From Lysobacter arseniciresistens ZS79 (lineage in GTDB: Bacteria; Pseudomonadota; Gammaproteobacteria; Xanthomonadales; Xanthomonadaceae): a stretch of DNA of 64,000 bases. Location: assembly GCF_000768335.1 (NCBI RefSeq), contig NZ_AVPT01000007.1, positions 48,162 to 112,161 on the forward strand, written 5' to 3'. Below, piece after piece: positions 20,699-30,519 of the stretch (its first letter is position 1; every line of letters starts with the position of its first letter). The position numbers and the translations under genes were made by a program. Below the pieces are notes generated by a model. The model saw nothing but the letters and a program-made list of their open reading frames with translations. It was not told the DNA's origin and made no database searches.

Positions 20699-23239
20699 GT
20701 GACCACGACGTTCCGCAACGTGATCTTCCAGGTCCACTGGTTCCTCGGCATCACCGCAGGCGTGGTGCTTGCGCTGGTCGGCGTGACCGGCGGCATCCTC
20801 AGCTTCGAGGACGAACTACTGGAGGCGCTCAACCCCGGGGTGATGACGGTCGAGCCCGCGGGGCGCACGCCGCTGTCGCCGGCGACGCTGGTCGAGCGCG
20901 TCGGCGCCGCCCGGCCGGGCGAGGCGATCGCATCGCTGGAGCTGTCGTCCGGGCCGCGCGACGCCGCGGTGGTCGGTTTCGCGCCAAAGGACGGCGAGCG
21001 CCGCGGCGCGCGCCGCCACGTCGACCCGTACAGCGGCGAGGTGTTGCCCGAGCCGCGCTACCGGGGCTTCTTCCGCACCACGATGCAGCTGCACCGCTGG
21101 CTGGCGGCGGACGATGTCGGCAAGCAGATCGTCGGTGCGTCGACCGTCATCCTGGTCTTCTTCTGCGTGTCCGGCCTGTACCTGCGCTGGCCGCGCCGCT
21201 GGGGCAGCCTGCGCAGCTGGCTGGCACTGGACTGGAAGCAGAAGGGCCGCAACTTCCTGTGGCACCTGCATTCCATCGTCGGCACCTGGGTGCTGGTTGC
21301 CTACCTGGTGATGTCGCTGACCGGGCTGTGGTGGTCGTATGGCTGGTACCGCGACGCGGTCAACGCGTGGGCCGCATCGGGTACGCCGGAGCGGGTCGAG
21401 GCGGCCGCGCCGGCCGACCGCGGCGCGCCGCCGGCGCTCGACATCGACGCGGCGTGGCAGGCCTTCGTCGCCAGCGCGCCGGCGTGGAGCAGCGCCACCC
21501 TCAGCCTGCCCAGGGACGACGGTCCGCTGTCGTTCCGCTACCTCGACGCCGACCCCGCGCACGAGCGCGCGCGCAACTCGCTGGACCTCGACCGCTGGAC
21601 CCTGCAGCCGGTCGGGCACGAACGCTACGACGACCGCAGCCTGCGGCAGAAGATCGGCGGCAGCATGTTCCCGCTGCACCGCGGCAGTTTCTTCGGCACC
21701 ACCGGGGTGGTGGTGTTCATGCTGGCCAGCCTGCTGATGCCGCTGTTCGCCGTCACCGGCTGGATGCTCTATCTCGACCGCCGCCGTCGCAAGCGCGCAA
21801 CCATGACGGCGGCCGCGGCGCTGGCCGCGCAGCCACCGGCGCCGGCCCAGGGGCCGTCATCCGACCCGATCCTGGTCCTGCACGCCAGCCAGACCGGCAC
21901 CGCCGAGCAGATCGCCCTGCGCACCGCCGCGACCCTGCGCGACGGCGGCTGCGCGGTGGAGGTGCAGCCGCTGGGCGCGGTGACGCCGGCGGCCCTCGCC
22001 GGCCGGCAGGTGCTGTTCGTCGCCGCGACCTTCGGCGAGGGCGAGCCGCCCGACGGTGCCCGCGCCTTCACCCGCAAGCTGCGCGACGGCGCCGTGTCGC
22101 TGGCCGGCCTGCGTTACGGCGTGCTCGCGCTGGGCGACCGCGGCTACCGCGACAGCTACTGCGCGTTCGGCCGCGAACTCGACCAGCACCTGCACCATGC
22201 CGGCGCGCAGCCGCTGTTCGACCGGGTCGAGGTCGACGACGGCGACCCGGCCGCGCTGCGCCACTGGCAGCACCACCTCGGCCAGATCAGCGGCAACACC
22301 GATGCGCCCGACTGGCGCGCCCCGGACTACCGCCGCTGGGAGCTGGTCGAACGCCGCCTGCTCAACCCCGGCAGCGCCGGCGGCCCGGCGTTCCATCTCG
22401 CGCTGCAGCCCGGGGACGCCGCCGACCTGCAGTGGCAGGCCGGCGACATCGCCGAGATCGGCCCGCGCCACCCGGCCGCACGTATCGACGCGTGGCTGGC
22501 CGCGGCCGGATTGCGCGGCGACACACCGGTCGGCATCGCCGGCAACGAAGAACCGCTCTCCGCGGCGCTCGCCCGCTCGCAGTTGCCGATGCCGCAGCCC
22601 GGCACCACGGCGCAGGCGGTCGCCGACGCCCTGCAGCCGCTGCCGCACCGCGAGTACTCGATCGCCTCGCTGCCGGCCGACGGCAGCCTGCAGCTGCTGG
22701 TGCGGCGGATGGACCGCCCCGACGGCCAGGCGGGCCTCGGCAGCGGCTGGCTCACCGGCGACGCCGCCATCGGCCAGGCAATCGACCTGCGGATCCGCAG
22801 CAACCCCGGCTTCCATCCGCCGGCCGACGACCGGCCGCTGCTGCTGGTCGGCAACGGCACCGGCCTGGCCGGCCTGCGCGCCCTGCTCAAGGCCCGAATC
22901 GCTGCCGGGCATTCGCGCAACTGGCTGGTGTTCGGCGAACGCAACGCCGCCCACGACGCTTTCCACAACGACGAACTCGAGGCCTGGCAGCGCGACGGCC
23001 AGGTGCGGCTGGACCGGGTGTACTCGCGCGACCAGCCCGAACGCCATTACGTCCAGCACCGGCTGGCCGAGTCGGCCGACGAGATCCGCGAATGGGTCGA
23101 GGCGGGTGCGTCGATCCACGTCTGCGGCAGCCTCGAAGGGATGGCACCCGGCGTCGACGCGGCGCTGGCGGCGATCCTCGGCACCGACCGGCTGGAGGCG
23201 ATGGCCGCCGAAGGGCGCTACCGGCGCGACGTCTACTGA
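20699..23239 (+). CDS. PepSY-TM / flavodoxin / FAD-NADPH reductase fusion (probable ferric-siderophore reductase)
   Basis: An 846-residue inner-membrane flavoprotein. The N-terminal ~365 residues have four hydrophobic segments in the PepSY-TM arrangement (TTTFRNVIFQVHWFLGITAG at the start, VFMLASLLMPLFAVTGWML at the end). A flavodoxin domain (LHASQTGTAEQIA, from about residue 395) and a CysJ-like reductase follow, with FAD motif REYSIASLP, NADPH motif LLLVGNGTGLAG, VCGSLEGM, and the C-terminal RRDVY. It should pass electrons from NADPH through flavins towards the periplasmic side. The position beside two siderophore receptors suggests iron release rather than sulfite reduction, although annotation pipelines often call it sulfite reductase. 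GTG start. Confidence 0.82.
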   Translation: MTTTFRNVIFQVHWFLGITAGVVLALVGVTGGILSFEDELLEALNPGVMTVEPAGRTPLSPATLVERVGAARPGEAIASLELSSGPRDAAVVGFAPKDGERRGARRHVDPYSGEVLPEPRYRGFFRTTMQLHRWLAADDVGKQIVGASTVILVFFCVSGLYLRWPRRWGSLRSWLALDWKQKGRNFLWHLHSIVGTWVLVAYLVMSLTGLWWSYGWYRDAVNAWAASGTPERVEAAAPADRGAPPALDIDAAWQAFVASAPAWSSATLSLPRDDGPLSFRYLDADPAHERARNSLDLDRWTLQPVGHERYDDRSLRQKIGGSMFPLHRGSFFGTTGVVVFMLASLLMPLFAVTGWMLYLDRRRRKRATMTAAAALAAQPPAPAQGPSSDPILVLHASQTGTAEQIALRTAATLRDGGCAVEVQPLGAVTPAALAGRQVLFVAATFGEGEPPDGARAFTRKLRDGAVSLAGLRYGVLALGDRGYRDSYCAFGRELDQHLHHAGAQPLFDRVEVDDGDPAALRHWQHHLGQISGNTDAPDWRAPDYRRWELVERRLLNPGSAGGPAFHLALQPGDAADLQWQAGDIAEIGPRHPAARIDAWLAAAGLRGDTPVGIAGNEEPLSAALARSQLPMPQPGTTAQAVADALQPLPHREYSIASLPADGSLQLLVRRMDRPDGQAGLGSGWLTGDAAIGQAIDLRIRSNPGFHPPADDRPLLLVGNGTGLAGLRALLKARIAAGHSRNWLVFGERNAAHDAFHNDELEAWQRDGQVRLDRVYSRDQPERHYVQHRLAESADEIREWVEAGASIHVCGSLEGMAPGVDAALAAILGTDRLEAMAAEGRYRRDVY

Positions 23240-23865
23240 GCGTCCACTGGGCCCGGCGGACCTGCGCCGGGCCCGGTCAGGCGCACCAGCAGCACCTCGC
23301 CACCGCCGTCGAGCACGTGGCGAAGGCGCTCCCCGCCGGCGGAAAACACCGCGGTGTCGCCGCCCTCCAGCGGCGGCAACCCGGAGTCGTCGGCAAACCG
23401 GGCCTGTCCGGCCAGCAGGTGCACCGCCCAGGTCGAATGTGGCTCGGCGAAGATCACCATCGGCCCCACCAGCGGCCGGTGCCACAACGCGGCCTCGACC
23501 CGTCCGCGCCGCCACATCAGGTTGAAGTCGTGGGTGGTGCCGTCGATCAGCTCGCCGGTCAGCGCGCGTTCGCCGGCGAACCGGTGGCGGTCATGCGGCG
23601 GGTGCAGCTCGATGCACTCGCCGTCGTCGAAGCGCAGCCGCACGCCGTTGCCCGCCAGCAGCACGAGTTCCCGGTCGATCCCGGGGAAACACGAGAACGC
23701 CGCGTCCTGCTCGATTTCGGCGATCGACAGCCGCCAGTCCCAGTCGTTGGCCCCGCCGCCGTCGCCATCGCCGCCGCGGCAGATTTCGCGGGTCCAGCCG
23801 AGCTGGTTGCGCCAGCGCTCGCGGCGGTACTCGTTGGCGGGGATGACGCGGGAAACGGCTGGCAT
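23233..23865 (-). CDS. HutD/Ves-family cupin protein
   Basis: A 210-residue protein with the HutD/Ves features: RVIPANEYRRERWRNQLGWTREI at the N terminus (shown here in parts: IPANEYRRERWRNQLG), RLSIAEIEQDAAFSCFPGIDR, and LHPPHDRHRFAGE. The fold is a bicupin; HutD is associated with histidine use in some bacteria and Ves with cold response in E. coli, and neither role has a defined reaction. No hut genes are nearby, so the job here is open. The start is set at the ATG where family similarity begins. It overlaps the convergent flavoprotein gene by seven bases. Confidence 0.78.
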   Translation of the reverse strand: MPAVSRVIPANEYRRERWRNQLGWTREICRGGDGDGGGANDWDWRLSIAEIEQDAAFSCFPGIDRELVLLAGNGVRLRFDDGECIELHPPHDRHRFAGERALTGELIDGTTHDFNLMWRRGRVEAALWHRPLVGPMVIFAEPHSTWAVHLLAGQARFADDSGLPPLEGGDTAVFSAGGERLRHVLDGGGEVLLVRLTGPGAGPPGPVDAQ

Positions 23866-24034
23866 CGGCGTGGCACGGAGCGGACGGAACGGCCAGTCTA
23901 TCGACCCGCCCGGCGTGGCGGCGTTCGCGCGCAACGATGCCACCCGCCCCGGTTCCGTCCGGTGCGGGTGGCGTACGTCCATGTCCGGAGTCTCCCCCGT
24001 GTTCCTGTGCGGGCATCCTGCCCGTCTGAGGGTT

Positions 24035-24340
24035 TCAGCGCGCGCCGCCGGCCTTCGCGGCGCGGGCCGCGCTGCCGACCACGATGCGGTCGCGGTTCTT
24101 CTCGACCGTCGCCAGGCCGATCCCCTTGACCAGTGCAAGCTGCTCGGCGCTGCGGAACGCACCATTGGCCTTGCGGTACTCGACGATCGCCCGCGCCTTG
24201 GCCGGGCCGACGTTGACCAGCACCTCGTCGAGGGTCGCGGCGTCCGCGGAGTTGATGTCGACCTTGTCGGCCGCCAGCGCGGAGCCGGCGAACAGCAGCG
24301 ACAGCAGCAGCGCGCGGGCGACGGTGCGGATGGATTTCAT
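24035..24340 (-). CDS. ComEA-like helix-hairpin-helix DNA-binding protein
   Basis: A 101-residue protein with a signal peptide (about residues 1-23, ending GSALA) and a ComEA-type (HhH)2 domain: VDINSADAATLDEVL and VGPAKARAIVEYRKANGAF, then LVKGIGLATVEKNRDRI. Such exported proteins bind incoming DNA in natural transformation in some species. A strong AAGGAG lies at the right distance before the ATG. No other competence gene is adjacent. A periplasmic DNA-binding role is known for the family and inferred here. Confidence 0.88.
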   Translation of the reverse strand: MKSIRTVARALLLSLLFAGSALAADKVDINSADAATLDEVLVNVGPAKARAIVEYRKANGAFRSAEQLALVKGIGLATVEKNRDRIVVGSAARAAKAGGAR

Positions 24341-24538
24341 GGCGTGCTCCTTGCAACGGTGGGTTTCTGGCGGACGCATCCGGTGGTGTCCGCCGGTGGA
24401 GACAGTCTCCGCCGCGTGCCGGTGCCGGCCCATCGCCCCCAGGCCCACCGGCATCCCGGCCAATGCCGCAACGTCGTGTAGGAAAAGCCCTACCCCGCCA
24501 GCGCTACAATCGAAGTCCTTGCATCACGGGACCCGCAC

Positions 24539-26044
24539 ATGGCCGCCAACCTCATCGACCACGCCCGCATCGAGCGCTTCGTCGGCGCCAAGTGGGACGA
24601 CGAGATCGTCCCCCGACTCGTCGAATACATCCGCATCCCGAACAAGTCGCCGATGTTCGACGCCAACTGGGTCGAGCACGGCTACATGGACCAGGCCGTC
24701 GCGCTGATGGAAGGCTGGGCGAAGGCGCAGCGGATCGACGGCATGCAGGTCGAGGTGGTCCGGCTGGAAGGCCGTACCCCGCTGATCCTGCTGGAGATCC
24801 CGGCGGCCAACGGTGGCAGCGACGACGACTGCGTGCTGCTCTACGGCCACCTCGACAAGCAGCCCGAGATGACCGGCTGGGACGACGACCTCGGCCCGTG
24901 GAAGCCGGTGATCAAGGGCGACCGCCTGTACGGACGCGGCGGCGCCGACGACGGCTACGCGATCTTCGGTTCGCTGACCGCGGTGATGGCGCTGCGCGAA
25001 CAGGGCCTGCCGCACGCGCGCTGCGTGGTGCTGATCGAGGCCTGCGAGGAGTCCGGCAGCTACGACCTGCCCGCCTACGTCGACCACCTCGCCGACCGCA
25101 TCGGCAAGCCGTCGCTGGTGGTGTGCCTGGACTCGGGCTGCGGCAACTACGACCAGCTCTGGTGCACGACTTCGCTGCGCGGCCTTGCCGGCGGCAACTT
25201 CACGGTGAAGGTGCTCGACGAGGGCGTGCACTCCGGCGACGCATCCGGCGTGGTGCCGTCGAGTTTCCGCCTGCTGCGCCAGTTGCTGTCGCGGCTGGAG
25301 GACGAGACCACCGGCCGGATCCTGGTCGAAGGGCTGCACGTGGAGGTCCCGGCCGAACGGCTGGAGCAGGCCCGCCGCGCCGCCGGCGTGCTGGGCAACG
25401 CGGTGTTCGACAAGTTCCCGCTGCTCGACGGCATGGCCCCGATGAACGACGACCTCGCCGAGCTGGTGCTCAACCGCACCTGGCGACCGGCGCTGTCGGT
25501 GACCGGCATCGACGGCATGCCGCCGCTGGACTCGGCCGGCAACGTGCTGCGCCCGCACACCGCGGTGAAGCTGTCGCTGCGGCTGCCGCCGACGCTGGAC
25601 GGCCGCAAAGCCGGCGAGCTGCTCAAGGACGTGCTGCTGCGCGAACCGCCCAACGGCGCGCACGTCGAACTGGAGCTTGAGAAGTCCTCCAGCGGCTGGA
25701 ACGCCCCGGCGCAGTCGCCGTGGCTCAGCCAGGCGATCGACGACGCCAGCCAGGCGTTCTACGGCCAACCGGCGATGTACATGGGCGAAGGCGGCTCGAT
25801 CCCGTTCATGGGCATGCTCGGCGAGAAGTTCCCCGGCGCGCAGTTCATGATCACCGGCGTGCTAGGCCCGCATTCCAACGCGCACGGCCCCAACGAGTTC
25901 CTGCACATCCCGATGGGCAAGCGCGTCACCGCCTGCGTGGCCCACGTCATCGCCGACCACCACCGCGCCTCCGCGCGCGGCGAGACCACCGGCGTCGCGG
26001 CCGCGGCGAGCACCCAGGAGCGCGGCGAACACGGCTGCTGCTGA
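24539..26044 (+). CDS. M20-family metallopeptidase (dipeptidase-like)
   Basis: A 501-residue zinc peptidase. Metal and catalytic residues are seen in GHLDKQP (His104, Asp106), GGADDG (Asp137), the EACEES pair (Glu170, Glu171) and the C-terminal GPHSNAHGPNEF histidine. A lid or dimerisation domain lies between about residues 200 and 380. This type hydrolyses small peptides or acyl-amino acids in the cytosol; the precise substrate is unknown. TACAAT at 24505-24510 could be a -10 element. It is a single-gene unit ended by a clear terminator. Confidence 0.9.
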   Translation: MAANLIDHARIERFVGAKWDDEIVPRLVEYIRIPNKSPMFDANWVEHGYMDQAVALMEGWAKAQRIDGMQVEVVRLEGRTPLILLEIPAANGGSDDDCVLLYGHLDKQPEMTGWDDDLGPWKPVIKGDRLYGRGGADDGYAIFGSLTAVMALREQGLPHARCVVLIEACEESGSYDLPAYVDHLADRIGKPSLVVCLDSGCGNYDQLWCTTSLRGLAGGNFTVKVLDEGVHSGDASGVVPSSFRLLRQLLSRLEDETTGRILVEGLHVEVPAERLEQARRAAGVLGNAVFDKFPLLDGMAPMNDDLAELVLNRTWRPALSVTGIDGMPPLDSAGNVLRPHTAVKLSLRLPPTLDGRKAGELLKDVLLREPPNGAHVELELEKSSSGWNAPAQSPWLSQAIDDASQAFYGQPAMYMGEGGSIPFMGMLGEKFPGAQFMITGVLGPHSNAHGPNEFLHIPMGKRVTACVAHVIADHHRASARGETTGVAAAASTQERGEHGCC

Positions 26045-26067
26045 GCCGTCCCGCCATGTCCCCCGAC

Positions 26068-26095
26068 ACACCCCGGTCCGCCGGGGTGTTTTTTT
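26068..26095 (+). terminator. Rho-independent terminator after the M20 peptidase
   Basis: ACACCCCGG and CCGGGGTGT form a 9-bp stem with a 4-base loop, followed by a run of seven T. It separates the peptidase gene from the cys genes. Confidence 0.92.
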
Positions 26096-26192
26096 GGCGC
26101 ACCGCAACGGCATGACCGCATAACCGGCGCTCCTTTCCGCCCCGGCGCGGCGGTTCCTAGGCTGGCCGCATTGCCTGCTGCGAGCCCTGCCG

Positions 26193-28019
26193 ATGTCCGC
26201 ACCTGCCACGGCCGTCCCCACCACCATTGCCCCCCACCCGCTGTCGCCGGACCAGGCGCAGGTGCTCGACCGGCTTACCGGCGGCTTGGACGCCAACGGC
26301 CTGTGGTGGCTGTCGGGCTACATGGCCGGGCTGGCGCGCAGCCACGCGGCACCGTCGCTGGCGGTCGCGGCGGACGTGGCTCCCGTCCCCGCCACGGCAC
26401 CGCTGACGGTGGTCTACGGCAGCCAGACCGGAAACGCCAAACGGCTGGCCGAGAAACTGGCCCGGCAGCTCGAAGCCGGTGCCGTCCCGGTCCGCCTGCT
26501 GCGCGCGGACAGTTACCCGGTCCGCGAACTTAAGGACGAGCGCCGGCTGTACCTGGTGATCAGCACCCAGGGCGACGGCGAGCCGCCCGACGACGCGCGC
26601 GGCCTGGTCGAGTTCATCGCCGGCCGGCGCGCACCCGGGCTTGAGCAGCTGCAGTTCGGCGTGCTGGCGCTGGGCGATTCGAGTTACCCGCAGTTCTGCG
26701 CAATCGGCCGCCGGCTCGACGCGCGCCTGGCCGAACTCGGCGCCCGCCGGCTGTTCGAGCTGGGCGAGGCCGATCTGGACATCGACAGCGTGGCGACGCC
26801 GTGGCTGGAGCGCGCGGTGCGGACCGCCGTCGAAGCCACCGACGTCGCCCCGGCGCGCCAGCCGGGCGCCACCGTCACCCCGCTGCGGCCGGCCACGCCG
26901 GCGTTCGACCGCGAGCGGCCGTTCGCCGCCACCGTGCTCGGCAACCAGCCGCTGACCGCCAGCGCCGGGCGCCGCCACCGCAGCGACCGCGACATCCGCC
27001 ACCTCGAACTGTCGCTGGAAGGCGCGAACCTGCCGTACGAACCCGGTGACGCCCTCGGCGTGTGGCCGCGCAACCCGCCGGCGCTGGTCGACGCGGTGCT
27101 GGCCTCGCTGGGCCTGCCCGCCGACGCGCCGGTGAAACACGGCGACGAGGAACACCCCCTGCACCACTGGCTGGAGCACAAGCGCGAGCTGACCCGGCTG
27201 ACCCGACCGTTCCTTGCACGCCACGCCGAGCGCGCGCGCGACGCGACGCTGTCGGATGCGGACACCGCCGCGGTCACCGCCCTGCTCGAGCGCGACCAGC
27301 TGATCGACCTGCTGCGTGCGCACCCCGCGGGCTGGGAGCCCGGGGCGCTGGTGGCGGCGTTGCGCCCGCTGACGCCGCGGCTGTATTCGATCGCGTCCAG
27401 TCGCAAGCACGTCGGCGACGAGGCCCACCTCACCGTGGCCCATGTGCAGTGCACCCGCGACGGCGAGAGCCGCTGGGGCGCCGCCTCGCACCTGCTGGCC
27501 GGCAGCGGCCCCGACGCCAGCGTGCCGGTCTTCATCGAGCACAACGAGCGCTTCCGGCTGCCGGCCGACGCCTCGCGCGACATCGTCATGATCGGTCCCG
27601 GCACCGGCGTCGCGCCGTTCCGCGGCTTCGCCCAGGAACGCGCGGCAATCGGTGCGGGCGGACGCAACTGGCTGCTGTTCGGCAACCCGCACCTGCGCAC
27701 CGACTTCCTCTACCAGACCGAGTGGCAACAGGCGCTTCGCGACGGCCGGCTGCACCGGCTCGACCTGGCTTTCTCGCGCGACCAGGCCGAAAAGGTCTAC
27801 GTGCAACACCGCCTGCGCGAACACGGCCGCGAGCTCTACGCCTGGCTCGAAGGCGGCGCCCACCTGTACGTCTGCGGCGACGCCAGCCGCATGGCTCGGG
27901 ACGTGCACGCCGCGCTCGTCGAGGTCATCGCCACCCACGGCGCGATGGCGCCCGAGGACGCCGAGGCGCATCTCCACTTACTGCAGCAACAGGGCCGCTA
28001 CGCCCGGGACGTGTACTGA
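26193..28019 (+). CDS. cysJ: Assimilatory sulfite reductase flavoprotein CysJ
   Basis: A 608-residue NADPH-dependent flavoprotein that feeds electrons to CysI for sulfite reduction to sulfide. A flavodoxin domain starts at [15 protein letters not shown] (about residue 72). The FAD domain carries [10 protein letters not shown], the NADPH domain [14 protein letters not shown] and YVCGDASRM, and the protein ends in YARDVY as expected. Its stop overlaps the cysI start by one base. A short CGCATAACCG sequence about 80 bases upstream resembles the palindrome before cysG and may be part of a CysB site. Confidence 0.95.
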   Translation: MSAPATAVPTTIAPHPLSPDQAQVLDRLTGGLDANGLWWLSGYMAGLARSHAAPSLAVAADVAPVPATAPLTVVYGSQTGNAKRLAEKLARQLEAGAVPVRLLRADSYPVRELKDERRLYLVISTQGDGEPPDDARGLVEFIAGRRAPGLEQLQFGVLALGDSSYPQFCAIGRRLDARLAELGARRLFELGEADLDIDSVATPWLERAVRTAVEATDVAPARQPGATVTPLRPATPAFDRERPFAATVLGNQPLTASAGRRHRSDRDIRHLELSLEGANLPYEPGDALGVWPRNPPALVDAVLASLGLPADAPVKHGDEEHPLHHWLEHKRELTRLTRPFLARHAERARDATLSDADTAAVTALLERDQLIDLLRAHPAGWEPGALVAALRPLTPRLYSIASSRKHVGDEAHLTVAHVQCTRDGESRWGAASHLLAGSGPDASVPVFIEHNERFRLPADASRDIVMIGPGTGVAPFRGFAQERAAIGAGGRNWLLFGNPHLRTDFLYQTEWQQALRDGRLHRLDLAFSRDQAEKVYVQHRLREHGRELYAWLEGGAHLYVCGDASRMARDVHAALVEVIATHGAMAPEDAEAHLHLLQQQGRYARDVY

Positions 28020-29731
28020 TGGGCAGCCACTCCGTCGAAGACATCAAGCGCGCCAGCCGCGGGCTGCGCGGCAGCATGGTCGAGTCACTCGCCGACGCCC
28101 ACACCGGCGAACTGCGCGAGGCCGACCAGCGGCTGGTCAAGTTCCACGGCAGCTACCAGCAGGACGACCGCGACCTGCGCGAGGCGCGGCGCCTGGCCCG
28201 GCTGGAGCCGGCCCACGCCTTCATGATCCGCATCCGCACGCCCGGCGGCGTGGTCACGCCGTCACAGTGGCTACAGCTGGACGACATCGCCACGCGGTAT
28301 GCGGAGCGCGGCCTGCGCATCACCACCCGCCAGACGATCCAGTTCCACGGCGTGGTCAAGCACGAGCTGAAAGCGACGATGCAGGCGATCAACGCCGCGC
28401 TCATCGACACCATCGCGGCCTGCGGCGACGTCAACCGCAACGTCATGGTCGCCGCCAACCCGCTGCAGTCGCAGACGCATGCGCAGGTCTACGCGCAGGC
28501 GGCTGCGCTGTCCGAGCACCTGCTGCCGCGTACCCGCGCCTATTACGAGATCTGGCTGGACGAGCAGCCCGTGGCCGGCACGCCCCGGGTCGAAGAACCG
28601 CTCTACGGCGAGGCCTACCTGCCGCGCAAGTTCAAGATCGGCTTTGCGATCCCGCCGAGCAACGACGTGGACGTGCTCGCCAACGACCTGGGCTTCATCG
28701 CCATCCTCGACGCCGACGGCGGACTGGCCGGCTACAACGTCAGCGCCGGTGGCGGCATGGGCGCCAGCCACGGCGACCCGGCGACCTACCCGCGCCTGGC
28801 CGACGTGATCGGCTTCGTCACGCCGGAGCAGGTCACCGCGCTGGCCGAGGCGGTGATCGGCACCCAGCGCGACCACGGCGACCGCGAGGTGCGCAAGCAC
28901 GCGCGGCTGAAGTACACCATCGACGACCGCGGGCTGGCGTGGTTCGTGGCCGAGGTCGAGCGCCGCGCCGGCTTTGCGCTGGCGCCGCCGCGGCCGTTCG
29001 GGTTCAGCCACAACGGCGACCGCTTCGGCTGGGTCGAAGGGGACGACGGTCGCGCGCACCTGACCCTGCGGATCACCGCCGGCCGCATCGAGGACGCGGC
29101 CGGGTCGCGCCACCAGACCGGCCTGCGCGAGCTGGCAGGCCTGCTGGCCGCGGTGGACGGCACGCAATTGCGCATGACCCCGAACCAGAACCTGGTGGTC
29201 GCCGGCGTGCCGGCCGCGTTGCGCGCGCGCGTCGACGAGCTGCTCACCGGCTTCGGGCTGGACGGCTACCGCCACGCCAGCCCGCTGCGGCGCAACGCGC
29301 TCGCCTGCGTCGCCCTGCCGACCTGCGGCCTGGCGATGGCCGAGGCCGAGCGCTACCTGCCGACCCTGCTCGACCGGGTCGAGACGCTGCTGTCCAGCCA
29401 CGGCCTGCTGGACGCGCCGATCCACCTGCGCATCAGCGGCTGCCCCAACGGCTGCTCGCGACCGTACCTGGGCGAGATCGCGCTGGTCGGCAAGGCGCCC
29501 GGTCGCTACAACCTGATGCTCGGCGCCGACCATCGCGGACAGCGGCTCAACACCCTGTACCGCGAGAACATCACCGAACCGGACATCCTCGGCGCCCTCG
29601 ATCCGCTGCTGGCGCGCTATGCCGCCGAACGCGATGCCGGCGAAGGTTTCGGCGACTTCCTCGTGCGCGTCGCGGTCGTCGTCCCGCCGAAGCGCATCCC
29701 GCTGCAGCTGGCCGCGGAGGAGCAGTCATGA
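28019..29731 (+). CDS. cysI: Assimilatory sulfite reductase hemoprotein CysI
   Basis: A 570-residue siroheme and [4Fe-4S] enzyme. The four cluster cysteines are Cys430 and Cys436 ([10 protein letters not shown]) and Cys475 and Cys479 (CPNGCSRP), so the active site is intact. The N-terminal half has the typical [13 protein letters not shown] and [13 protein letters not shown] segments. It forms the sulfite reductase complex with CysJ in the cytosol. The start ATG overlaps the cysJ stop (TGATG) and its stop overlaps cysH. Confidence 0.96.
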   Translation: MGSHSVEDIKRASRGLRGSMVESLADAHTGELREADQRLVKFHGSYQQDDRDLREARRLARLEPAHAFMIRIRTPGGVVTPSQWLQLDDIATRYAERGLRITTRQTIQFHGVVKHELKATMQAINAALIDTIAACGDVNRNVMVAANPLQSQTHAQVYAQAAALSEHLLPRTRAYYEIWLDEQPVAGTPRVEEPLYGEAYLPRKFKIGFAIPPSNDVDVLANDLGFIAILDADGGLAGYNVSAGGGMGASHGDPATYPRLADVIGFVTPEQVTALAEAVIGTQRDHGDREVRKHARLKYTIDDRGLAWFVAEVERRAGFALAPPRPFGFSHNGDRFGWVEGDDGRAHLTLRITAGRIEDAAGSRHQTGLRELAGLLAAVDGTQLRMTPNQNLVVAGVPAALRARVDELLTGFGLDGYRHASPLRRNALACVALPTCGLAMAEAERYLPTLLDRVETLLSSHGLLDAPIHLRISGCPNGCSRPYLGEIALVGKAPGRYNLMLGADHRGQRLNTLYRENITEPDILGALDPLLARYAAERDAGEGFGDFLVRVAVVVPPKRIPLQLAAEEQS

Positions 29732-30489
29732 GCGCCGCCGCGCCAGCCGCCATCCCGGCCGTCGCGCCAACGGCCGCCCCGTCCGCGCGTGCACTCCGCG
29801 AGATCAACCACTGGCTCGCCGGCCGCACCGCCGAGCAACGCGTGGCGTGGTCGCTGGAGAGCACCGCCGGCGCCCATGTGCTGTCGTCGAGTTTCGGCGC
29901 CCAGGCGGCGGTATCGCTGCACATGGTCACCCGGCAGGCACCCGGCACGCCGGTGATCCTGGTCGACACCGGCTACCTGTTCCCCGAGACCTACCGCTTC
30001 ATCGACGAGCTGCGCGAGCGCCTCGCGCTCGACCTGCGGGTCTACCGCCCGGACCCGGCGCAGGCGTGGAGCCGTGCCGAAGTGGCGGAGCTGCAGGCGG
30101 CCGGGGTCGACGCGATCCACCGCTACAACCAGGTGCACAAGGTCGAGCCGATGCAGCGGGCGCTGGCCGAGCTCGGTGTCGGCACCTGGATCGCCGGCCT
30201 GCGCCGCAGCCAGTCACGCACGCGCGCGGGGATCGACCTGCTCGCGCGCCGCGACGGCCGCTGGAAGCTGCACCCGCTGGCGGACTGGAGCGACCGCGAC
30301 ATCTGGCATTACCTGCAACGCCATGGCCTGCCGTACCACCCGCTGTGGCACGAGGGCTACGTCTCGATCGGCGACGTGCACTCCACCCGCCCGCTGGAGC
30401 CGGGGATGCACGAGCAGGACACCCGCTTCTTCGGCCTCACGCGCGAATGCGGGCTGCATTTCGACAGCGACGGCGAGCAGGCGGCGTAA
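29728..30489 (+). CDS. cysH: Phosphoadenosine phosphosulfate reductase CysH
   Basis: A 253-residue thioredoxin-dependent PAPS reductase that makes sulfite. The P-loop-like [10 protein letters not shown], the substrate loop [12 protein letters not shown] and the catalytic Cys241 in ECGLHF are present. The double CC motifs of the APS-reducing iron-sulfur type are absent, so PAPS is the expected substrate. The start overlaps cysI by four bases. The genes that would supply PAPS (cysD, cysN/C) are not in the window. Confidence 0.94.
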   Translation: MSAAAPAAIPAVAPTAAPSARALREINHWLAGRTAEQRVAWSLESTAGAHVLSSSFGAQAAVSLHMVTRQAPGTPVILVDTGYLFPETYRFIDELRERLALDLRVYRPDPAQAWSRAEVAELQAAGVDAIHRYNQVHKVEPMQRALAELGVGTWIAGLRRSQSRTRAGIDLLARRDGRWKLHPLADWSDRDIWHYLQRHGLPYHPLWHEGYVSIGDVHSTRPLEPGMHEQDTRFFGLTRECGLHFDSDGEQAA

Positions 30490-30503
30490 GCCCCACGCCG
30501 GAC

Positions 30504-30519
30504 GGGGGCTGCGGCCCCC
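30504..30519. terminator. Hairpin between convergent cysH and cysB
   Basis: GGGGGC and GCCCCC form a perfect 6-bp stem around TGCG in the 30-base gap between the two convergent stop codons. There is no T run, so termination efficiency is uncertain. Confidence 0.5.

Noticed and set aside
18445..24129. Rightward 1894-codon frame overlapping the second receptor and the reductase
   Set aside because: It is an off-frame reading of well-supported genes and ends in unrelated sequence; the absence of stops reflects GC bias.
24478..24493. Small palindrome GTAGG-N6-CCTAC before the M20 peptidase
   Set aside because: The tips resemble the REP tetranucleotide, but the element is too short and lacks the inner GGTCGCGAC; it may be a chance hairpin in the promoter region.
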